Positions 35,574 to 49,043 of a DNA stretch of 64,000 nucleotides are shown piece after piece. Every line of letters begins with the position of its first letter. Positions within the stretch are counted from its first letter, which is position 1. The notes beneath the pieces were generated by a model, which saw only the letters and a program-made list of their open reading frames with translations, was not told the DNA's origin and ran no database searches. Position numbers and translations under genes: made by a program. This DNA is from Streptomyces sp. PCS3-D2 (lineage in GTDB: Bacteria > Actinomycetota > Actinomycetes > Streptomycetales > Streptomycetaceae). The stretch lies in assembly GCF_000612545.2 (NCBI RefSeq), contig NZ_CP097800.1, positions 5,716,501 through 5,780,500 on the forward strand, in the 5' to 3' direction.

Positions 35574-36230
35574 GTGACCGCCGAGCACGAGTCGACGCCC
35601 ACGCCCGACGCCGACCAGTCGCACGTTCCGCCGCTGACGACCCGGGTCGTCATCGCGGAGGACGAGGCGCTCATCCGTCTCGACCTCAAAGAAATGCTCG
35701 AAGAAGAGGGCTACTCCGTCGTCGGCGAGGCCGGCGACGGGCAGACGGCCGTCGAGCTCGCCCGCGAGCACCGGCCCGACCTGGTCATCCTCGACGTGAA
35801 GATGCCCGTCCTGGACGGCATCTCCGCGGCGGAGAAGATCGCGCAGGAGTCCATCGCCCCCGTCCTGATGCTGACGGCGTTCTCGCAGCGGGACCTCGTC
35901 GAGCGGGCCCGGGACGCCGGTGCCATGGCGTACCTCGTGAAGCCGTTCAGCAAGAGCGACGTGGTGCCGGCCATCGAGATGGCCGTGTCCCGGTTCGCCG
36001 AGCTGCGTGCGCTGGAGAAGGAGGTCGCGGACCTCTCCCAGCGGCTGGAGACCCGCAAGCTGGTCGACCGTGCGAAGAGCATCCTGCAGACGCAGTACGG
36101 GCTGACCGAGCCCGCTGCCTTCCGCTGGATCCAGAAGTCCTCCATGGACCGCCGGATGTCGATGCAGCAGGTCGCCGAGGTCGTCATCGAGGACGCCGAG
36201 GCGAAGAAGAAGGAGAGCGGCGGGAAGTAG
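35574..36230 (+). CDS. pdtaR: ANTAR response regulator, PdtaR-like
   Basis: A 218-residue protein. The receiver domain (about residues 24-140) has the acidic pair EDEA, the phospho-acceptor Asp in ILDVKMP, Thr in LTAFSQ and Lys in LVKPFSK. The C-terminal ANTAR domain (about 150-205) binds RNA and antiterminates transcription. The length and the start match the PdtaR (Rv1626) family, which is controlled by the histidine kinase PdtaS; no kinase gene is adjacent here. GTG 35574 has GAGGAG 5 nt upstream. A bidirectional hairpin follows. Confidence 0.93.
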   Translation: MTAEHESTPTPDADQSHVPPLTTRVVIAEDEALIRLDLKEMLEEEGYSVVGEAGDGQTAVELAREHRPDLVILDVKMPVLDGISAAEKIAQESIAPVLMLTAFSQRDLVERARDAGAMAYLVKPFSKSDVVPAIEMAVSRFAELRALEKEVADLSQRLETRKLVDRAKSILQTQYGLTEPAAFRWIQKSSMDRRMSMQQVAEVVIEDAEAKKKESGGK

Positions 36231-36250
36231 CCCGCCCCGCCCGGACATGC

Positions 36251-36286
36251 GTGAGGCCCGCCTCCCCCGAGGGAGGCGGGCCTCAC
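36251..36286. terminator. Bidirectional terminator, pdtaR/livF
   Basis: A 16-bp perfect stem (36251-36266 with 36271-36286) with a CCGA loop lies in the 64-base gap between convergent genes. Confidence 0.9.
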
Positions 36287-36294
36287 ACGTCCGG

Positions 36295-37007
36295 TCAGTC
36301 CTCGCCGAGGTAGGCCTTGCGGACGTCCTCGTTGTGAAGGAGGTCCTGGCCGGTGCCGGAGAGGACGATCTTGCCGATCTCCATGACGTGCGCCTGGTCG
36401 GCGAGGGAGAGCGCCGCCTGGGCGTTCTGCTCGACGAGCAGGATCGTCATGCCCGAGGCCTTGAGCTCGGAGATGGTCGACATGATCTTCTGCATCATCA
36501 GCGGAGAGAGGCCCATGGAGGGCTCGTCCAGCATGAGGAGCTTCGGCTGGCACATGAGCGCACGGCCCATGGCGAGCATCTGCTGCTCACCGCCCGAGAG
36601 GGTGCCGGCGGCCTGCTTGCGGCGCTCTCCCAGGATGGGGAAGAGGTCGTAGGCGCGCTGGATGTCCTTCTCGATGCCGTCCTTGTCATTGCGCAGGAAG
36701 GCGCCGAGCTGGAGGTTCTCCTCGATCGTCAGACGCGGGAAGATGTGGCGGCCCTCGGGGGAGTGCGCCAGCTTCAGGGCGACGATCTTGTGGGCGGGGA
36801 CACCGACGAGGGGCTGGCCGTCGAAGGTGACGCTGCCCGCGGTGGGCTTCAGGAGCCCGGAGAGGGTGCGCAGGGTGGTCGTCTTGCCGGCGCCGTTGGT
36901 GCCGACGAGGCAGACGATCTCGCCCTCGTTGACCTCGAAGGAGATTCCCTTGACGGCTTCGATCTTGCCGTAGGCGACCTTGAGGTCCTCGACCTTGAGC
37001 AGTGCGG

Positions 37008-37011
<4 letters not shown>
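36295..37011 (-). CDS. livF: Branched-chain amino-acid ABC transporter, ATPase LivF
   Basis: A 238-residue ATPase with Walker A GTNGAGKTT near residue 37, signature LSGGEQQMLAMGRAL near residue 137, Walker B LLMLDEP, and H-loop replaced by the usual LivF Gln-rich VEQNAQAAL. It powers uptake of leucine, isoleucine, valine and related compounds with LivG. GTG 37011 overlaps the livG stop as GTGA, so it is translationally coupled. It is the last gene of the liv operon. Confidence 0.95.
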
Positions 37012-38194
<1,183 letters not shown>

Positions 38195-38198
<4 letters not shown>

Positions 38199-39937
38199 GC
38201 CCCCGCCTTGGCGGTGGCCAGGTCCTGGGGGGCCTGGTCAGCGGTGTCTTCGTGGAACTCGAGCTGCGCACGCTTGTTGGCGATGAGGCCTTCGGGGCGG
38301 AAGCGCATGAGCAGGATGAGGGCGATGCCGAAGGCGAGGAGCTGGTAGTCCTGGAGGAAGGCCAGCTTCGCCGGGATCAGGAAGAGGAGTGCGGCGCCGA
38401 GGATGGGGCCGCGGATGGTGCCCATGCCGCCGAGGATGACGGCGGCGAGGAGGAACGCGGAGTTCGGCGGGACGGGCCCGGCGAAGACGTAGTTCTCGGG
38501 GACGACCGTGGTGTTGACGTGCGCCTGGACGGTGCCGGCGAGGCCCGCGAGGGTGGCGCCGAGGGCGAAGGCGATGAGCTTGACCTTGAAGCCGTTGATG
38601 CCCATGGCTTCGGCGGCGGTCTCGTCCTCGCGGATGGCGACCCAGGCGCGGCCGATGCGGCTGTTGCCGGCGCGGGCGAAGACCACGACGACCACGGCCA
38701 TCACCAGCAGCATCAGGAAGTAGTAGTTGGCGTAGGCGCCGAGTTCGATGCCGGCGACGGTGTGGGACTCGCCGAAGTTCCACCCGAAGAGTTCCAGGTG
38801 GGGGACGTTCGGGATGCCGTTGGGACCGTTGGTGATGTCCGGGCCGGAGGTGCCGTCGAGGTTGCCCATGGCGATGCGGAAGATCTCTCCGAAGCCGAGG
38901 GTGACGATGGCGAGGTAGTCGCCGCGCAGGCGGAGGGTCGGCGCACCGATGACCACGCCGAACACGAGCGAGACGAGGGCGCCCACGATGACCGCCGCCC
39001 AGAAGGGGAGGTGGATGCCGAAGGCGGACGCGGTGCTGCCGGAGACCAGGGCCGCGGCGTAGGCGCCGACACCGAGGAAGGCGACGTATCCGAGGTCGAG
39101 GAGGCCGGCGAGGCCGACGACGATGTTGAGGCCGAGGGCGACGGTCGCGAAGATCAGGATGTTGACCGCGATCAGCGTGTAGGTGTCGCCGCTCTGCTGG
39201 ATGAACGGGAAGGCGATGGCCGCGGCCGCGGTGCCGAGGAGGGTGACCTGGCGGTTCTTCGCGGTGAGGACCGAGAACCGGGCGAGGAGGCCCGACTTGT
39301 TCAGGGCGAGGGCCGCGAGGCCGACCGTGATCAGGTAGGCGACGAAGAGCTGCGGCTCCTTGTCATCGGTGTCGATGCCGAAGGTGATGACGAAGAGGCC
39401 GAGGGCGAAGACACCGGTGATGACGAGGATCTCGGCCCAGGAGGGGAGCTCCTTGCCGGGGGCGGCCTTGCGGCTGTCGTCGGGGAGCTTGTGCGCGGCG
39501 AGGGCCGGGACGAGCGAGCCGACGAGGGCGACGTAGGCGCCGGGTTCGAGGTTGATCACGCCGCCGAGGACGACGGTGATGGCGAGGACCGTGAACCAGG
39601 TGGCGGCCAGGTTGCCCAGAGCCAGGAACCAGATGGCCTTGCGGGAGCCGGCGGGGGTGAGCCAGGCGAAGCCCTTGACGCCGAGCGCGGAGAGCGCGTG
39701 GACGAGGGTGAGGGCCGCACCGGCGAGGGTGACGTACTGGAGGCCGGCGGGGCTGCCGTAGAAGGTGAGGTCGCCGGGGAATTCGTCGGTCCAGGTCCAG
39801 GCGAGGAAGGCGCTGAGGATGGTGAGGAGGCTGCCGCCGACGATCGCGTAGAGGAGCGTGGCCGGTGCGGGTGCCGCCTTCGCGGCCTGCGTCGGTGCCT
39901 GCGTCTGCGGGGTGGTGTTGGTGGTCATGGTTCTCAC
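38195..39937 (-). CDS. livM: Branched-chain amino-acid ABC transporter, permease LivM
   Basis: A 580-residue membrane protein, longer than E. coli LivM. The first 290 residues hold about six hydrophobic helices of an N-terminal extension seen in many actinobacterial LivM; the permease core starts near residue 300 (ALGLNIVVGLAGLLDLGYVAFLGVGAYAAAL). The ATPase-contact loop is VAIREDETAAEAMGING. GTG 39937 overlaps the livH stop (GTGA), as do livG and livF; ATG 39928 is the alternative start. Confidence 0.93.
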
Positions 39938-40866
39938 GCCCGATCCGTGACGCGCTGGCCGAGCAGGCCCTGGGGCCGCACGAGCAGGACGACGATGAGG
40001 AGTACGAAGGCCCAGACGTTGGACCAGGCTCCGCCGCCGAGCTGCTGCATGCCGGGGATCTCTTCGATGTAGGCGATCGAGAGGGCTTCGGCGAGTCCGA
40101 GGACGACACCGCCGACCATGGCTCCGTAGATGTTGCCGATGCCGCCGAGGACGGCCGCGGTGAAGGCCTTCAGACCGAGGATGAAGCCCATCTCGAAGTT
40201 GATCTGGCCCTTGTCGAGGCCGTAGGCGACGGCGGCGACGGCGGCGAACGCGGCACCGATGGCGAAGGCCATGACGATGATGCGGTCGGTGTTGATGCCC
40301 ATCAGCTTCGCGGTGTCCGGGTCCTGCGCGGTGGCCTGCATGGCGCGGCCGCTGCGGCTCTTGCGGACGAAGACGCCGAGGGCGAGCATGCACAGCGGGG
40401 CGAGGATGAGGACGAAGAGGTCCGCACGCTGGATCGCGAGGCTGTCGGAGATCTTGAAGGACGGGCCGCTGAACTCGGGGAAGCTGACAGCCTTCTTGGC
40501 GTCCGGGTAGAACTGCCAGACGAGCTGCTGGAGCGCGATCGAGAGGCCGATTGCGGTGATGAGGGGTGCGAGCCGGGGGGCGCCGCGCAAGGGGCGGTAG
40601 GCGAAGCGCTCGGCTGCGCAGGCCACGGCGACGGAGCAGAGGGCGCCGCCGACGATCATGACTGGTATCGCGATCAGCAGGGTGGTGCCGGTCGGGAGGA
40701 TGGTGTAGGCGGTGAGCGCGCCGAAGCCACCGATCATGAAGATCTCGCCGTGGGCGAAGTTGATGAGCTGGACGATGCCGTAGACCATGGTGTACCCGAT
40801 GGCGATGAGGCCATAGAGAGCACCGAGGGCCAGGCCGTTGGCCAGCTGTTGCGGCAGTTCGTGCAC
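39934..40866 (-). CDS. livH: Branched-chain amino-acid ABC transporter, permease LivH
   Basis: A 310-residue permease with about eight membrane helices. The hallmarks are GALYGLIAIGYTMVYGIVQLINFAHGE at the N terminus and the EAA-like loop QATAQDPDTAKLMGIN for ATPase contact near residue 190. The start is GTG 40866 with GGAGG 6 nt upstream; the frame opens 48 bases earlier without a better site. It is 109 bases after the binding-protein gene and separated from it by a 12-bp hairpin. Confidence 0.94.
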   Translation of the reverse strand: MHELPQQLANGLALGALYGLIAIGYTMVYGIVQLINFAHGEIFMIGGFGALTAYTILPTGTTLLIAIPVMIVGGALCSVAVACAAERFAYRPLRGAPRLAPLITAIGLSIALQQLVWQFYPDAKKAVSFPEFSGPSFKISDSLAIQRADLFVLILAPLCMLALGVFVRKSRSGRAMQATAQDPDTAKLMGINTDRIIVMAFAIGAAFAAVAAVAYGLDKGQINFEMGFILGLKAFTAAVLGGIGNIYGAMVGGVVLGLAEALSIAYIEEIPGMQQLGGGAWSNVWAFVLLIVVLLVRPQGLLGQRVTDRA

Positions 40867-40900
40867 CGCAGGGCCTCCGATGAGCGTGTCGGATATGACT

Positions 40901-40933
40901 CCGCGCGAGGGCACTGTTTGCGCCCTCGCGCGG
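40901..40933 (-). terminator. Hairpin between livK and livH
   Basis: A 12-bp perfect stem (40901-40912 with 40922-40933) with a 9-nt loop and no U-run. It lies just after livK and before livHMGF, the usual place for a partial terminator or stabiliser that keeps binding protein in excess. Confidence 0.65.
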
Positions 40934-40974
40934 CGTTGGTTCAGGTGTTGCGGGTCATGCCTGGTGCTGCGGGC

Positions 40975-42207
40975 TTACTGGTTGAAGGTGTCGCTCTTGA
41001 CGTCGATCCACTTGCCGCCCTCGACCTTGTAGACCGTGAGCTGCTTGTTGGTGGTGTCGCCGTACTCGTCGAAGGCGACCTTGCCGGTCACGCCCTCGAA
41101 GGAGACCTTGCCGAGAGCCTCGACGACCTTGGCGCGGGCGTCGTCGGGGAGCTTGCCGCTGTTGGCGGCCACGACGGCCTTGACGGCCTGGATGACGGCC
41201 CAGCCGGCGTCGTAGGAGTAGCCACCGTAGGCGGCGTACGGGTCCTTGTAGCCCTCGGCCTTGTAGTCCTCGATGAACTTCTTGGCGGTGTCCAGCTTCT
41301 CGACCGGGTAGCCGATGGAGGTGGAGAGGTCGCCTTCGTTCGGCTCGCCGGAGGCGCTGATGAACGCCGGGTCCTGGATGCCGTCGCCGCCCATGAGCGG
41401 GACGTTGGCGCCGGTCTTCTTGATCTGGTCGGCGAGCAGGCCGCCCTCGGGGTACTGGCCGCCGAAGTAGACGGAGTCGGCGCCGGAGGACTTGACCTTG
41501 TCGGCGGTGGAGGAGAAGTCGGTCTCCTTCACGGTGACGTGGTCGGTGCCGACGACCTCGCCGCCGAGCTTCTTGAACTCGTCGGAGAAGATGGCGGCCA
41601 GACCGGCGCCGTAGGTCTGCTTGTCGTCGACGACGAAGACCTTCTTCTTGCCGGCGTCCTTGAAGAGGTACTGGGCGGCGAACTTGCCCTGGACCACGTC
41701 GGTGGCGGCGGTGCGGAAGTAGGTGTCGAAGGGGCGCTTGAACTCGCCCTTGCCCCAGTTGTCGCCCTGGCTGAGCGCGGGGTTGGTGTTGGCCGGGGAG
41801 ACCTGCGCCAGCTTGGCGGAGGCGAAGACGCCCTGCATCTGCTGTGCGACGCCGGAGTTCAGGGGGCCGACGACGCCGAGGACCTCCTTGTTGCCGACGA
41901 GCTTGGTGGCGTTGGCCTGGCCGGAGGCCGGGACGGCCTGGTCGTCGAGGGCCTCGACCTTGAACTCGATGCCCGGGACCTCGTTGTTCTTGTTGGCCGT
42001 CTTGGCCGCGAGGTCGACGGAGTTCTTGATGCCCTGACCGAGAGCGGAGAGGGATCCGGTGAGCGGGGCGTCGACGCCGATGACGACGACGGTCTTCTTG
42101 CCGCCGCTGTTGTCCTTGGAGCCTCCGTCGCGCGATCCGCAAGCGGTGAGGGTCAGTGCTCCCGTGGTGATCACGGTGGTGAGGATGAGCAAAGAACGGT
42201 GTCGCAC
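40975..42207 (-). CDS. livK: Branched-chain amino-acid binding lipoprotein LivK
   Basis: A 410-residue extracellular binding protein. The lipoprotein signal is RHRSLLILTTVITTGALTL with lipobox LTAC at residue 23-26. The Leu/Ile/Val-binding Peripla_BP_6 fold follows: IGVDAPLTGSLSALGQGI near residue 48 and GVVGPLNSGVAQQM near residue 115. It delivers amino acids to LivHM. GTG 42207 has AAGGAAG upstream. It is the first gene of the operon and probably the most abundant product, given the hairpin behind it. Confidence 0.94.
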   Translation of the reverse strand: MRHRSLLILTTVITTGALTLTACGSRDGGSKDNSGGKKTVVVIGVDAPLTGSLSALGQGIKNSVDLAAKTANKNNEVPGIEFKVEALDDQAVPASGQANATKLVGNKEVLGVVGPLNSGVAQQMQGVFASAKLAQVSPANTNPALSQGDNWGKGEFKRPFDTYFRTAATDVVQGKFAAQYLFKDAGKKKVFVVDDKQTYGAGLAAIFSDEFKKLGGEVVGTDHVTVKETDFSSTADKVKSSGADSVYFGGQYPEGGLLADQIKKTGANVPLMGGDGIQDPAFISASGEPNEGDLSTSIGYPVEKLDTAKKFIEDYKAEGYKDPYAAYGGYSYDAGWAVIQAVKAVVAANSGKLPDDARAKVVEALGKVSFEGVTGKVAFDEYGDTTNKQLTVYKVEGGKWIDVKSDTFNQ

Positions 42208-42747
42208 GATTCTTCCTTTCCCTGGCGCAGCCCTCTGTCGAGGTGCCGTTGGGTCGCCGGGCCGCACTGGAGAGGTCCACGGCCGTGCTGATTCGCGCCC
42301 TGCGGCGCGGTGACTGGCCGTGACTCTAGGGCCGAGGTGGCGAGCACCGGGAGGCGGGAAAGGAGGATGTGACGCTCTTGTTATGCCAAGGCCAAGAATG
42401 TGTGGCGGGAGTTTCAACAAACCGGACATTTAGGTGCCCCTGAGATCGTCCGCATCGTGAGAAATCGCAGTTCTTCTAAGGGGCTTGAGGGCTTCATGCT
42501 CCTGTCTTTGATCAAATTGAGCCGAATGTGGCTGCGCGTACCCGAGGGAATCCTCCGGGTGGTCATTCCCAGGGGAAAAGGCGGATTCGAGCCGTCCTGG
42601 ACATTACGCAGAGTAACGATCTCGGCGTTGCGTGGAAGCCGTGAATGATCTTGGCTTGTCGGCGGAAAGGCCTCTCACCTGCGATTCATTCGGGAGAGGG
42701 GATCTGCCCGGAAGGCGGACAGCATGCACGGAATGCGGTGACGGCGG
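42208..42747. other. AT-richer intergenic region upstream of livK
   Basis: No gene can be supported. An 82-codon plus-strand frame (42400-42648) has no ribosome-binding site. The segment 42400-42660 is clearly lower in GC than the rest of the window and is likely to hold the livK promoter and possibly a small RNA. No clear -10/-35 pair stands out on the minus strand. Confidence 0.5.
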
Positions 42748-43140
42748 TCACATCGGTGGGCGCCAGTTCTCCGAACTCTCCGTCGCGCCGCCCTGGTCGG
42801 CGCAGCGCCGTGCGACGAACCGGTCGATCAGCTCAAGTGCCTTGTCCTGTCCGGCAGTTCGCTCCTCCGCGCGCCCGGCGGCCACTGCGTCCTCGTGGAT
42901 CGCGTACTGGGCGTTGGACAGCCCCTTCTGCTCCCAGTCGAGGCCGGACCACTGCGTGCCCAGCAGGGTTTCCTTCGCCCAGTAGGACACCAGGCTCGTG
43001 CACACCTGTACGGGGGAGGCGGGAGTGGGGGCGGAGCGGCTCACGGAGCCCGCCGCGGAGGGTGGTGCGGAGGATGAGCATCCGGCCAGGGCGAGCGCCG
43101 CGAGCAGGGTGTGGGCGGCGTACCGGGCCGTGCGTGGCAT
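42748..43140 (-). CDS. Hypothetical lipoprotein
   Basis: A 130-residue protein with a signal (RTARYAAHTLLAALAL) and lipobox LAGC near residue 18-21, followed by a Ser/Pro-rich spacer. The mature part has three Cys and the segment SLVSYWAKETLLGTQWSGLDWEQKGLS; I do not recognise a named domain. It looks like a conserved Streptomyces surface protein. ATG 43140 is preceded by GGGGA; ATG 43149 is the alternative. The gene is alone between livK and the thioesterase. Confidence 0.75.
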   Translation of the reverse strand: MPRTARYAAHTLLAALALAGCSSSAPPSAAGSVSRSAPTPASPVQVCTSLVSYWAKETLLGTQWSGLDWEQKGLSNAQYAIHEDAVAAGRAEERTAGQDKALELIDRFVARRCADQGGATESSENWRPPM

Positions 43141-43279
43141 GGTCCCCATGGGGGGACGGTAGGCGGTGACCGCCGGTGAGACAACGGATGTCACCGCGAA
43201 GCGTGCGGATTGGCGGATTCCGGGCGGTTGCGGAGCCGGGGTGCCCACCCCGGCTCCGCTGCTCGGGGGCGCGGCCGGA

Positions 43280-43771
43280 TCAGGCCTGTGCGTGGGCCTC
43301 GGCGCCGCCGGCGACCTGGTCGACCTCGCGCAGCAGGCAGGTCAGGCGGGCGGTGCAGATCCGCTTGTCCTGCTCGTCGGTGATGACGATCTCGAAGGTG
43401 GTGGTGGACCGGCCGCGGTGGACCGGGGTGGCAACGCCGGTCACGATGCCGCTGCGGGCGCCCCGGTGGTGGGTGCAGTTGAGGTCCACGCCGACGGCGA
43501 TCTTGCTGATGCCGCCGTGCATCATGGCGCCGATCGAGCCGAGGGTCTCGGCCAGCACGGCGGAGGCCCCGCCGTGCAGCAGTCCGTAGGGCTGGGTGTT
43601 GCCCTTGACGGGCATGGTGCCGACGACGCGGTCGGCCGAGGCCTCCAGGATGCGGAGGTCCATGCGCTCACCGAGGTCTCCGGCCGAGAACAGCGCGGGC
43701 AGGTCGACCCCCAGGGCCGCGTACTCGTCGAGGACCTCCTGCGGGAACTTCACTGCGTGCTGCTCGCCCAT
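43280..43771 (-). CDS. PaaI-type hotdog thioesterase
   Basis: A 163-residue hotdog-fold acyl-CoA thioesterase. QPYGLLHGGASAVLAETLGSIGA near residue 60 holds the family H-G-G and acidic catalytic residues, and VGVDLNCTHHRGARSG near residue 93 forms the CoA tunnel. It hydrolyses acyl- or aryl-CoA esters such as 2,4-dienoyl or hydroxybenzoyl types. It follows the oxidoreductase gene by 54 bases on the same strand, so co-transcription is possible. Confidence 0.9.
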   Translation of the reverse strand: MGEQHAVKFPQEVLDEYAALGVDLPALFSAGDLGERMDLRILEASADRVVGTMPVKGNTQPYGLLHGGASAVLAETLGSIGAMMHGGISKIAVGVDLNCTHHRGARSGIVTGVATPVHRGRSTTTFEIVITDEQDKRICTARLTCLLREVDQVAGGAEAHAQA

Positions 43772-43825
43772 GGCCAGGCTCCGTTCGTCAACGCTCGTTA
43801 ACCATCAATTCCTGAGGTCGTTCTA

Positions 43826-46096
<2,271 letters not shown>

Positions 46097-46283
46097 CGCG
46101 CTCCCCTTCGAGCGTTCGTACGGGCGCAGCACGGGTGGCCGCGTGCTTCGATCCTTGCACGACCCACGGGTATCGGGGGAGGGCGGTCCGGTGTTCGCGG
46201 CGCCCGGGCCGGTGCGCCGGGGGCGTCCGCCGGGGCCGGTGCGCCCGGGGGGACGACGGGCCGGAATTGTCGGTGGGGGCGCC

Positions 46284-46289
46284 TAGGAT
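46284..46289 (+). promoter_or_regulatory. -10-like element of polA
   Basis: TAGGAT ends 7 nt before GTG 46297; a GGGGA just before the start could instead be a weak ribosome-binding site. Confidence 0.35.
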
Positions 46290-46296
46290 CGGGGAC

Positions 46297-49020
46297 GTGG
46301 CAGATTCAGCATCGAAGAAGACGGACCAGACGACCGCAGCGGACCGCCCCCGCCTGATGCTCATGGACGGGCACTCCCTGGCGTACCGGGCGTTCTTCGC
46401 GCTGCCCGCGGAGAACTTCACGACCGCGACGGGGCAGCCGACCAACGCCATCTACGGCTTCGCGTCGATGCTGGCGAACACGCTGCGCGACGAGGCGCCC
46501 ACGCACTTCGCGGTGGCCTTCGACGTGTCCCGCAAGACGTGGCGCTCGACGGAGTTCCCCGAGTACAAGGCGAACCGCTCCAAGACGCCGGACGAGTTCA
46601 AGGGCCAGGTCGAGCTGATCGGCGAGCTCCTCGACGCGATGAAGGTGCCGCGGTTCGCCGTCGAAGGCTTCGAGGCCGACGACGTCATCGCGACCCTGGC
46701 GACGCAGGCGGAGGCCCTCGGCTTCGAGGTGCTGATCGTCACCGGCGACCGGGACTCCTTCCAGCTCGTGTCCGAGCACACGACCGTGCTCTACCCGACC
46801 AAGGGCGTCTCGGAGCTGACCCGCTTCACGCCGGAGAAGGTCGAGGAGAAGTACGGGCTGACCCCGCAGCAGTACCCGGACTTCGCGGCGCTGCGCGGCG
46901 ACCCGTCCGACAACCTCCCCGGCATCCCGGGCGTCGGCGAGAAGACCGCCGCCAAGTGGATCACCCAGTTCGGGTCGTTCGCGGAGCTCGTGGAGCGCGC
47001 CGAGGAGGTCAAGGGCAAGGCCGGGCAGAACTTCCGCGACCACCTGGAGGCCGTCAAGCTCAACCGGGTCCTCACCGAGATGGTCAAGGACGTGGAGCTG
47101 CCCAGCGGCGCCACCGACCTGGTCCGCCTGCCGTACGACCGGTCCGCGGTCACCGGTGTCCTGGACGTGCTGGAGATCCGCAACCCGTCGCTGCGCGAGC
47201 GGCTGCTGGCCGTGGACCCGGGCGCCGCCGAGCAGGAGGCCGCCCCGGCGCCCGCGGCCGGCGTCGAGCTCGACGCCTCCGTGCTGGGCACGGGCGAGCT
47301 CGCGCCGTGGCTGGAGGCCCACGCGGGCGGGCCGCTGGGCCTCGCGACCGTCGACAGCTGGGCCCTGGGCCAGGGCAGCGTCGCCGAGATCGCGCTGGCC
47401 GCCGCCGGGGGACCCGCCGCCTGGTTCACACCGGCCGAGCTCGACGAGGCCGACGAGCGGGCCTTCGCGGCCTGGGCCGCCGACGCGGCCCGCCCCAAGG
47501 TCGTGCACAACGCCAAGGGTCTGATGCGGGTCTTCCCCGAGCACGGCTGGCGCCTCGCCGGCGTCACCATGGACACCGCGCTCGCCGCCTACCTGGTCAA
47601 GCCGGGCCGGCGCTCCTTCGCCCTGGACGCCCTGTCCACGGAGTACCTGCACCGCGAGCTGGCCCCCGCCGCGGCGGACGGGCAGCTGGCCTTCGGCGCC
47701 GACGAGACGGCCGAGGCCGAAGCACTGATGGCACAGGCCCGCGCGGTCCTGGACCTCGGCGACGCCTTCTCCGGCAAGCTCACCGAGGTGGGCGCGGCGG
47801 AGCTGCTGCACGACATGGAGCTGCCGACCTCCGAGCTCCTCGCCCGGATGGAACGCGCCGGCATCGCCGCCGACCGCGACCACCTGGAGGCCATGGAGCA
47901 GCAGTTCGCGGGAGCCGTGCAGCAGGCGGTCAAGGAGGCGCACGCGGCGGTCGGCCACGAGTTCAACCTCGGCTCGCCCAAGCAGCTCCAGGAGGTCTTC
48001 TTCGGTGAGCTGGACCTGCCGAAGACGAAGAAGACCAAGACCGGCTACACCACGGACGCCGACGCACTGGCCTGGCTGGCCTCGCAGACCGACCACGAAC
48101 TGCCGGTGATCATGCTCCGCCACCGGGAGCAGGCCAAGCTGCGCGTCACCGTCGAGGGCCTGGTCAAGACCATCGCCGCCGACGGCCGGGTGCACACCAG
48201 CTTCAGCCAGACCGTCGCCGCCACCGGCCGCCTGTCCTCCACCGACCCGAACCTGCAGAACGTGCCGGTGCGCACCGACGAGGGACGCGCCATCCGCCGC
48301 GGCTTCGTCGTCGGCGCGGGCTTCGAGTCGCTGATGACGGCCGACTACAGCCAGATCGAGCTGCGCGTGATGGCCCACCTCTCCGAGGACGAGGGCCTGA
48401 TCGAGGCCTTCGCCTCCGGGGAGGACCTGCACACCACCGTCGCCTCCCAGGTCTTCGGCGTGGAACGCGACCAGGTCGACGCCGAGATGCGCCGCAAGAT
48501 CAAGGCCATGTCCTACGGCCTGGCCTACGGGCTCTCCGCCTTCGGCCTCTCCCAGCAGCTGGGCATCGAGCCCGCCGAGGCGCGCGGCCTGATGGAGACC
48601 TTCTTCGAGCGCTTCGGCGGGGTCCGGGACTACCTCCAGCGCGTCGTGGAAGAGGCACGGGCCACCGGGTACACGGCGACCGTCTTCGGCCGCCGCCGGT
48701 ACCTGCCCGACCTCAACAGCGACAACCGTCAGCGCCGCGAGGCCGCCGAGCGGATGGCGCTCAACGCCCCCATCCAGGGCACCGCCGCCGACATCGTCAA
48801 GGTCGCGATGCTGCGCGTGGACAAGGCGATCACCGAAGCCGGCCTGCGTTCGCGCATGCTGCTCCAGGTCCACGACGAAATCGTGCTGGAGATCGCCCCC
48901 GGCGAGCGCGAGCAGGTGGAGGAACTGGTGCGCCGCGAGATGGGCGCCGCCGTCGAGCTGCGCGCCCCGCTGGACGTGTCGGTGGGCGTCGGCGCCGACT
49001 GGGAGTCCGCCGCGCACTGA
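46297..49020 (+). CDS. polA: DNA polymerase I
   Basis: A 907-residue polymerase, the usual actinobacterial length. The 5'-3' exonuclease domain (1-300) shows LMLMDGHSLAYRAFFALP and GFEADDVIATLA. The middle 3'-5' exonuclease-like domain lacks its catalytic acids, as in other actinobacteria. The polymerase domain holds motif A DYSQIELR near residue 683, motif B RRKIKAMSYGLAYGLS, and motif C QVHDEIVLE. It fills gaps and removes RNA primers. The start is GTG 46297; the open frame further upstream lacks conserved residues. A bidirectional hairpin follows. Confidence 0.97.
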   Translation: MADSASKKTDQTTAADRPRLMLMDGHSLAYRAFFALPAENFTTATGQPTNAIYGFASMLANTLRDEAPTHFAVAFDVSRKTWRSTEFPEYKANRSKTPDEFKGQVELIGELLDAMKVPRFAVEGFEADDVIATLATQAEALGFEVLIVTGDRDSFQLVSEHTTVLYPTKGVSELTRFTPEKVEEKYGLTPQQYPDFAALRGDPSDNLPGIPGVGEKTAAKWITQFGSFAELVERAEEVKGKAGQNFRDHLEAVKLNRVLTEMVKDVELPSGATDLVRLPYDRSAVTGVLDVLEIRNPSLRERLLAVDPGAAEQEAAPAPAAGVELDASVLGTGELAPWLEAHAGGPLGLATVDSWALGQGSVAEIALAAAGGPAAWFTPAELDEADERAFAAWAADAARPKVVHNAKGLMRVFPEHGWRLAGVTMDTALAAYLVKPGRRSFALDALSTEYLHRELAPAAADGQLAFGADETAEAEALMAQARAVLDLGDAFSGKLTEVGAAELLHDMELPTSELLARMERAGIAADRDHLEAMEQQFAGAVQQAVKEAHAAVGHEFNLGSPKQLQEVFFGELDLPKTKKTKTGYTTDADALAWLASQTDHELPVIMLRHREQAKLRVTVEGLVKTIAADGRVHTSFSQTVAATGRLSSTDPNLQNVPVRTDEGRAIRRGFVVGAGFESLMTADYSQIELRVMAHLSEDEGLIEAFASGEDLHTTVASQVFGVERDQVDAEMRRKIKAMSYGLAYGLSAFGLSQQLGIEPAEARGLMETFFERFGGVRDYLQRVVEEARATGYTATVFGRRRYLPDLNSDNRQRREAAERMALNAPIQGTAADIVKVAMLRVDKAITEAGLRSRMLLQVHDEIVLEIAPGEREQVEELVRREMGAAVELRAPLDVSVGVGADWESAAH

Positions 49021-49043
49021 TCCCTATGACGGCCCGCGCGCAG

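Noticed and set aside
42400-42648. 82-codon plus-strand frame upstream of livK
   Set aside because: No ribosome-binding site, unusual composition for this genome and no recognisable motif.
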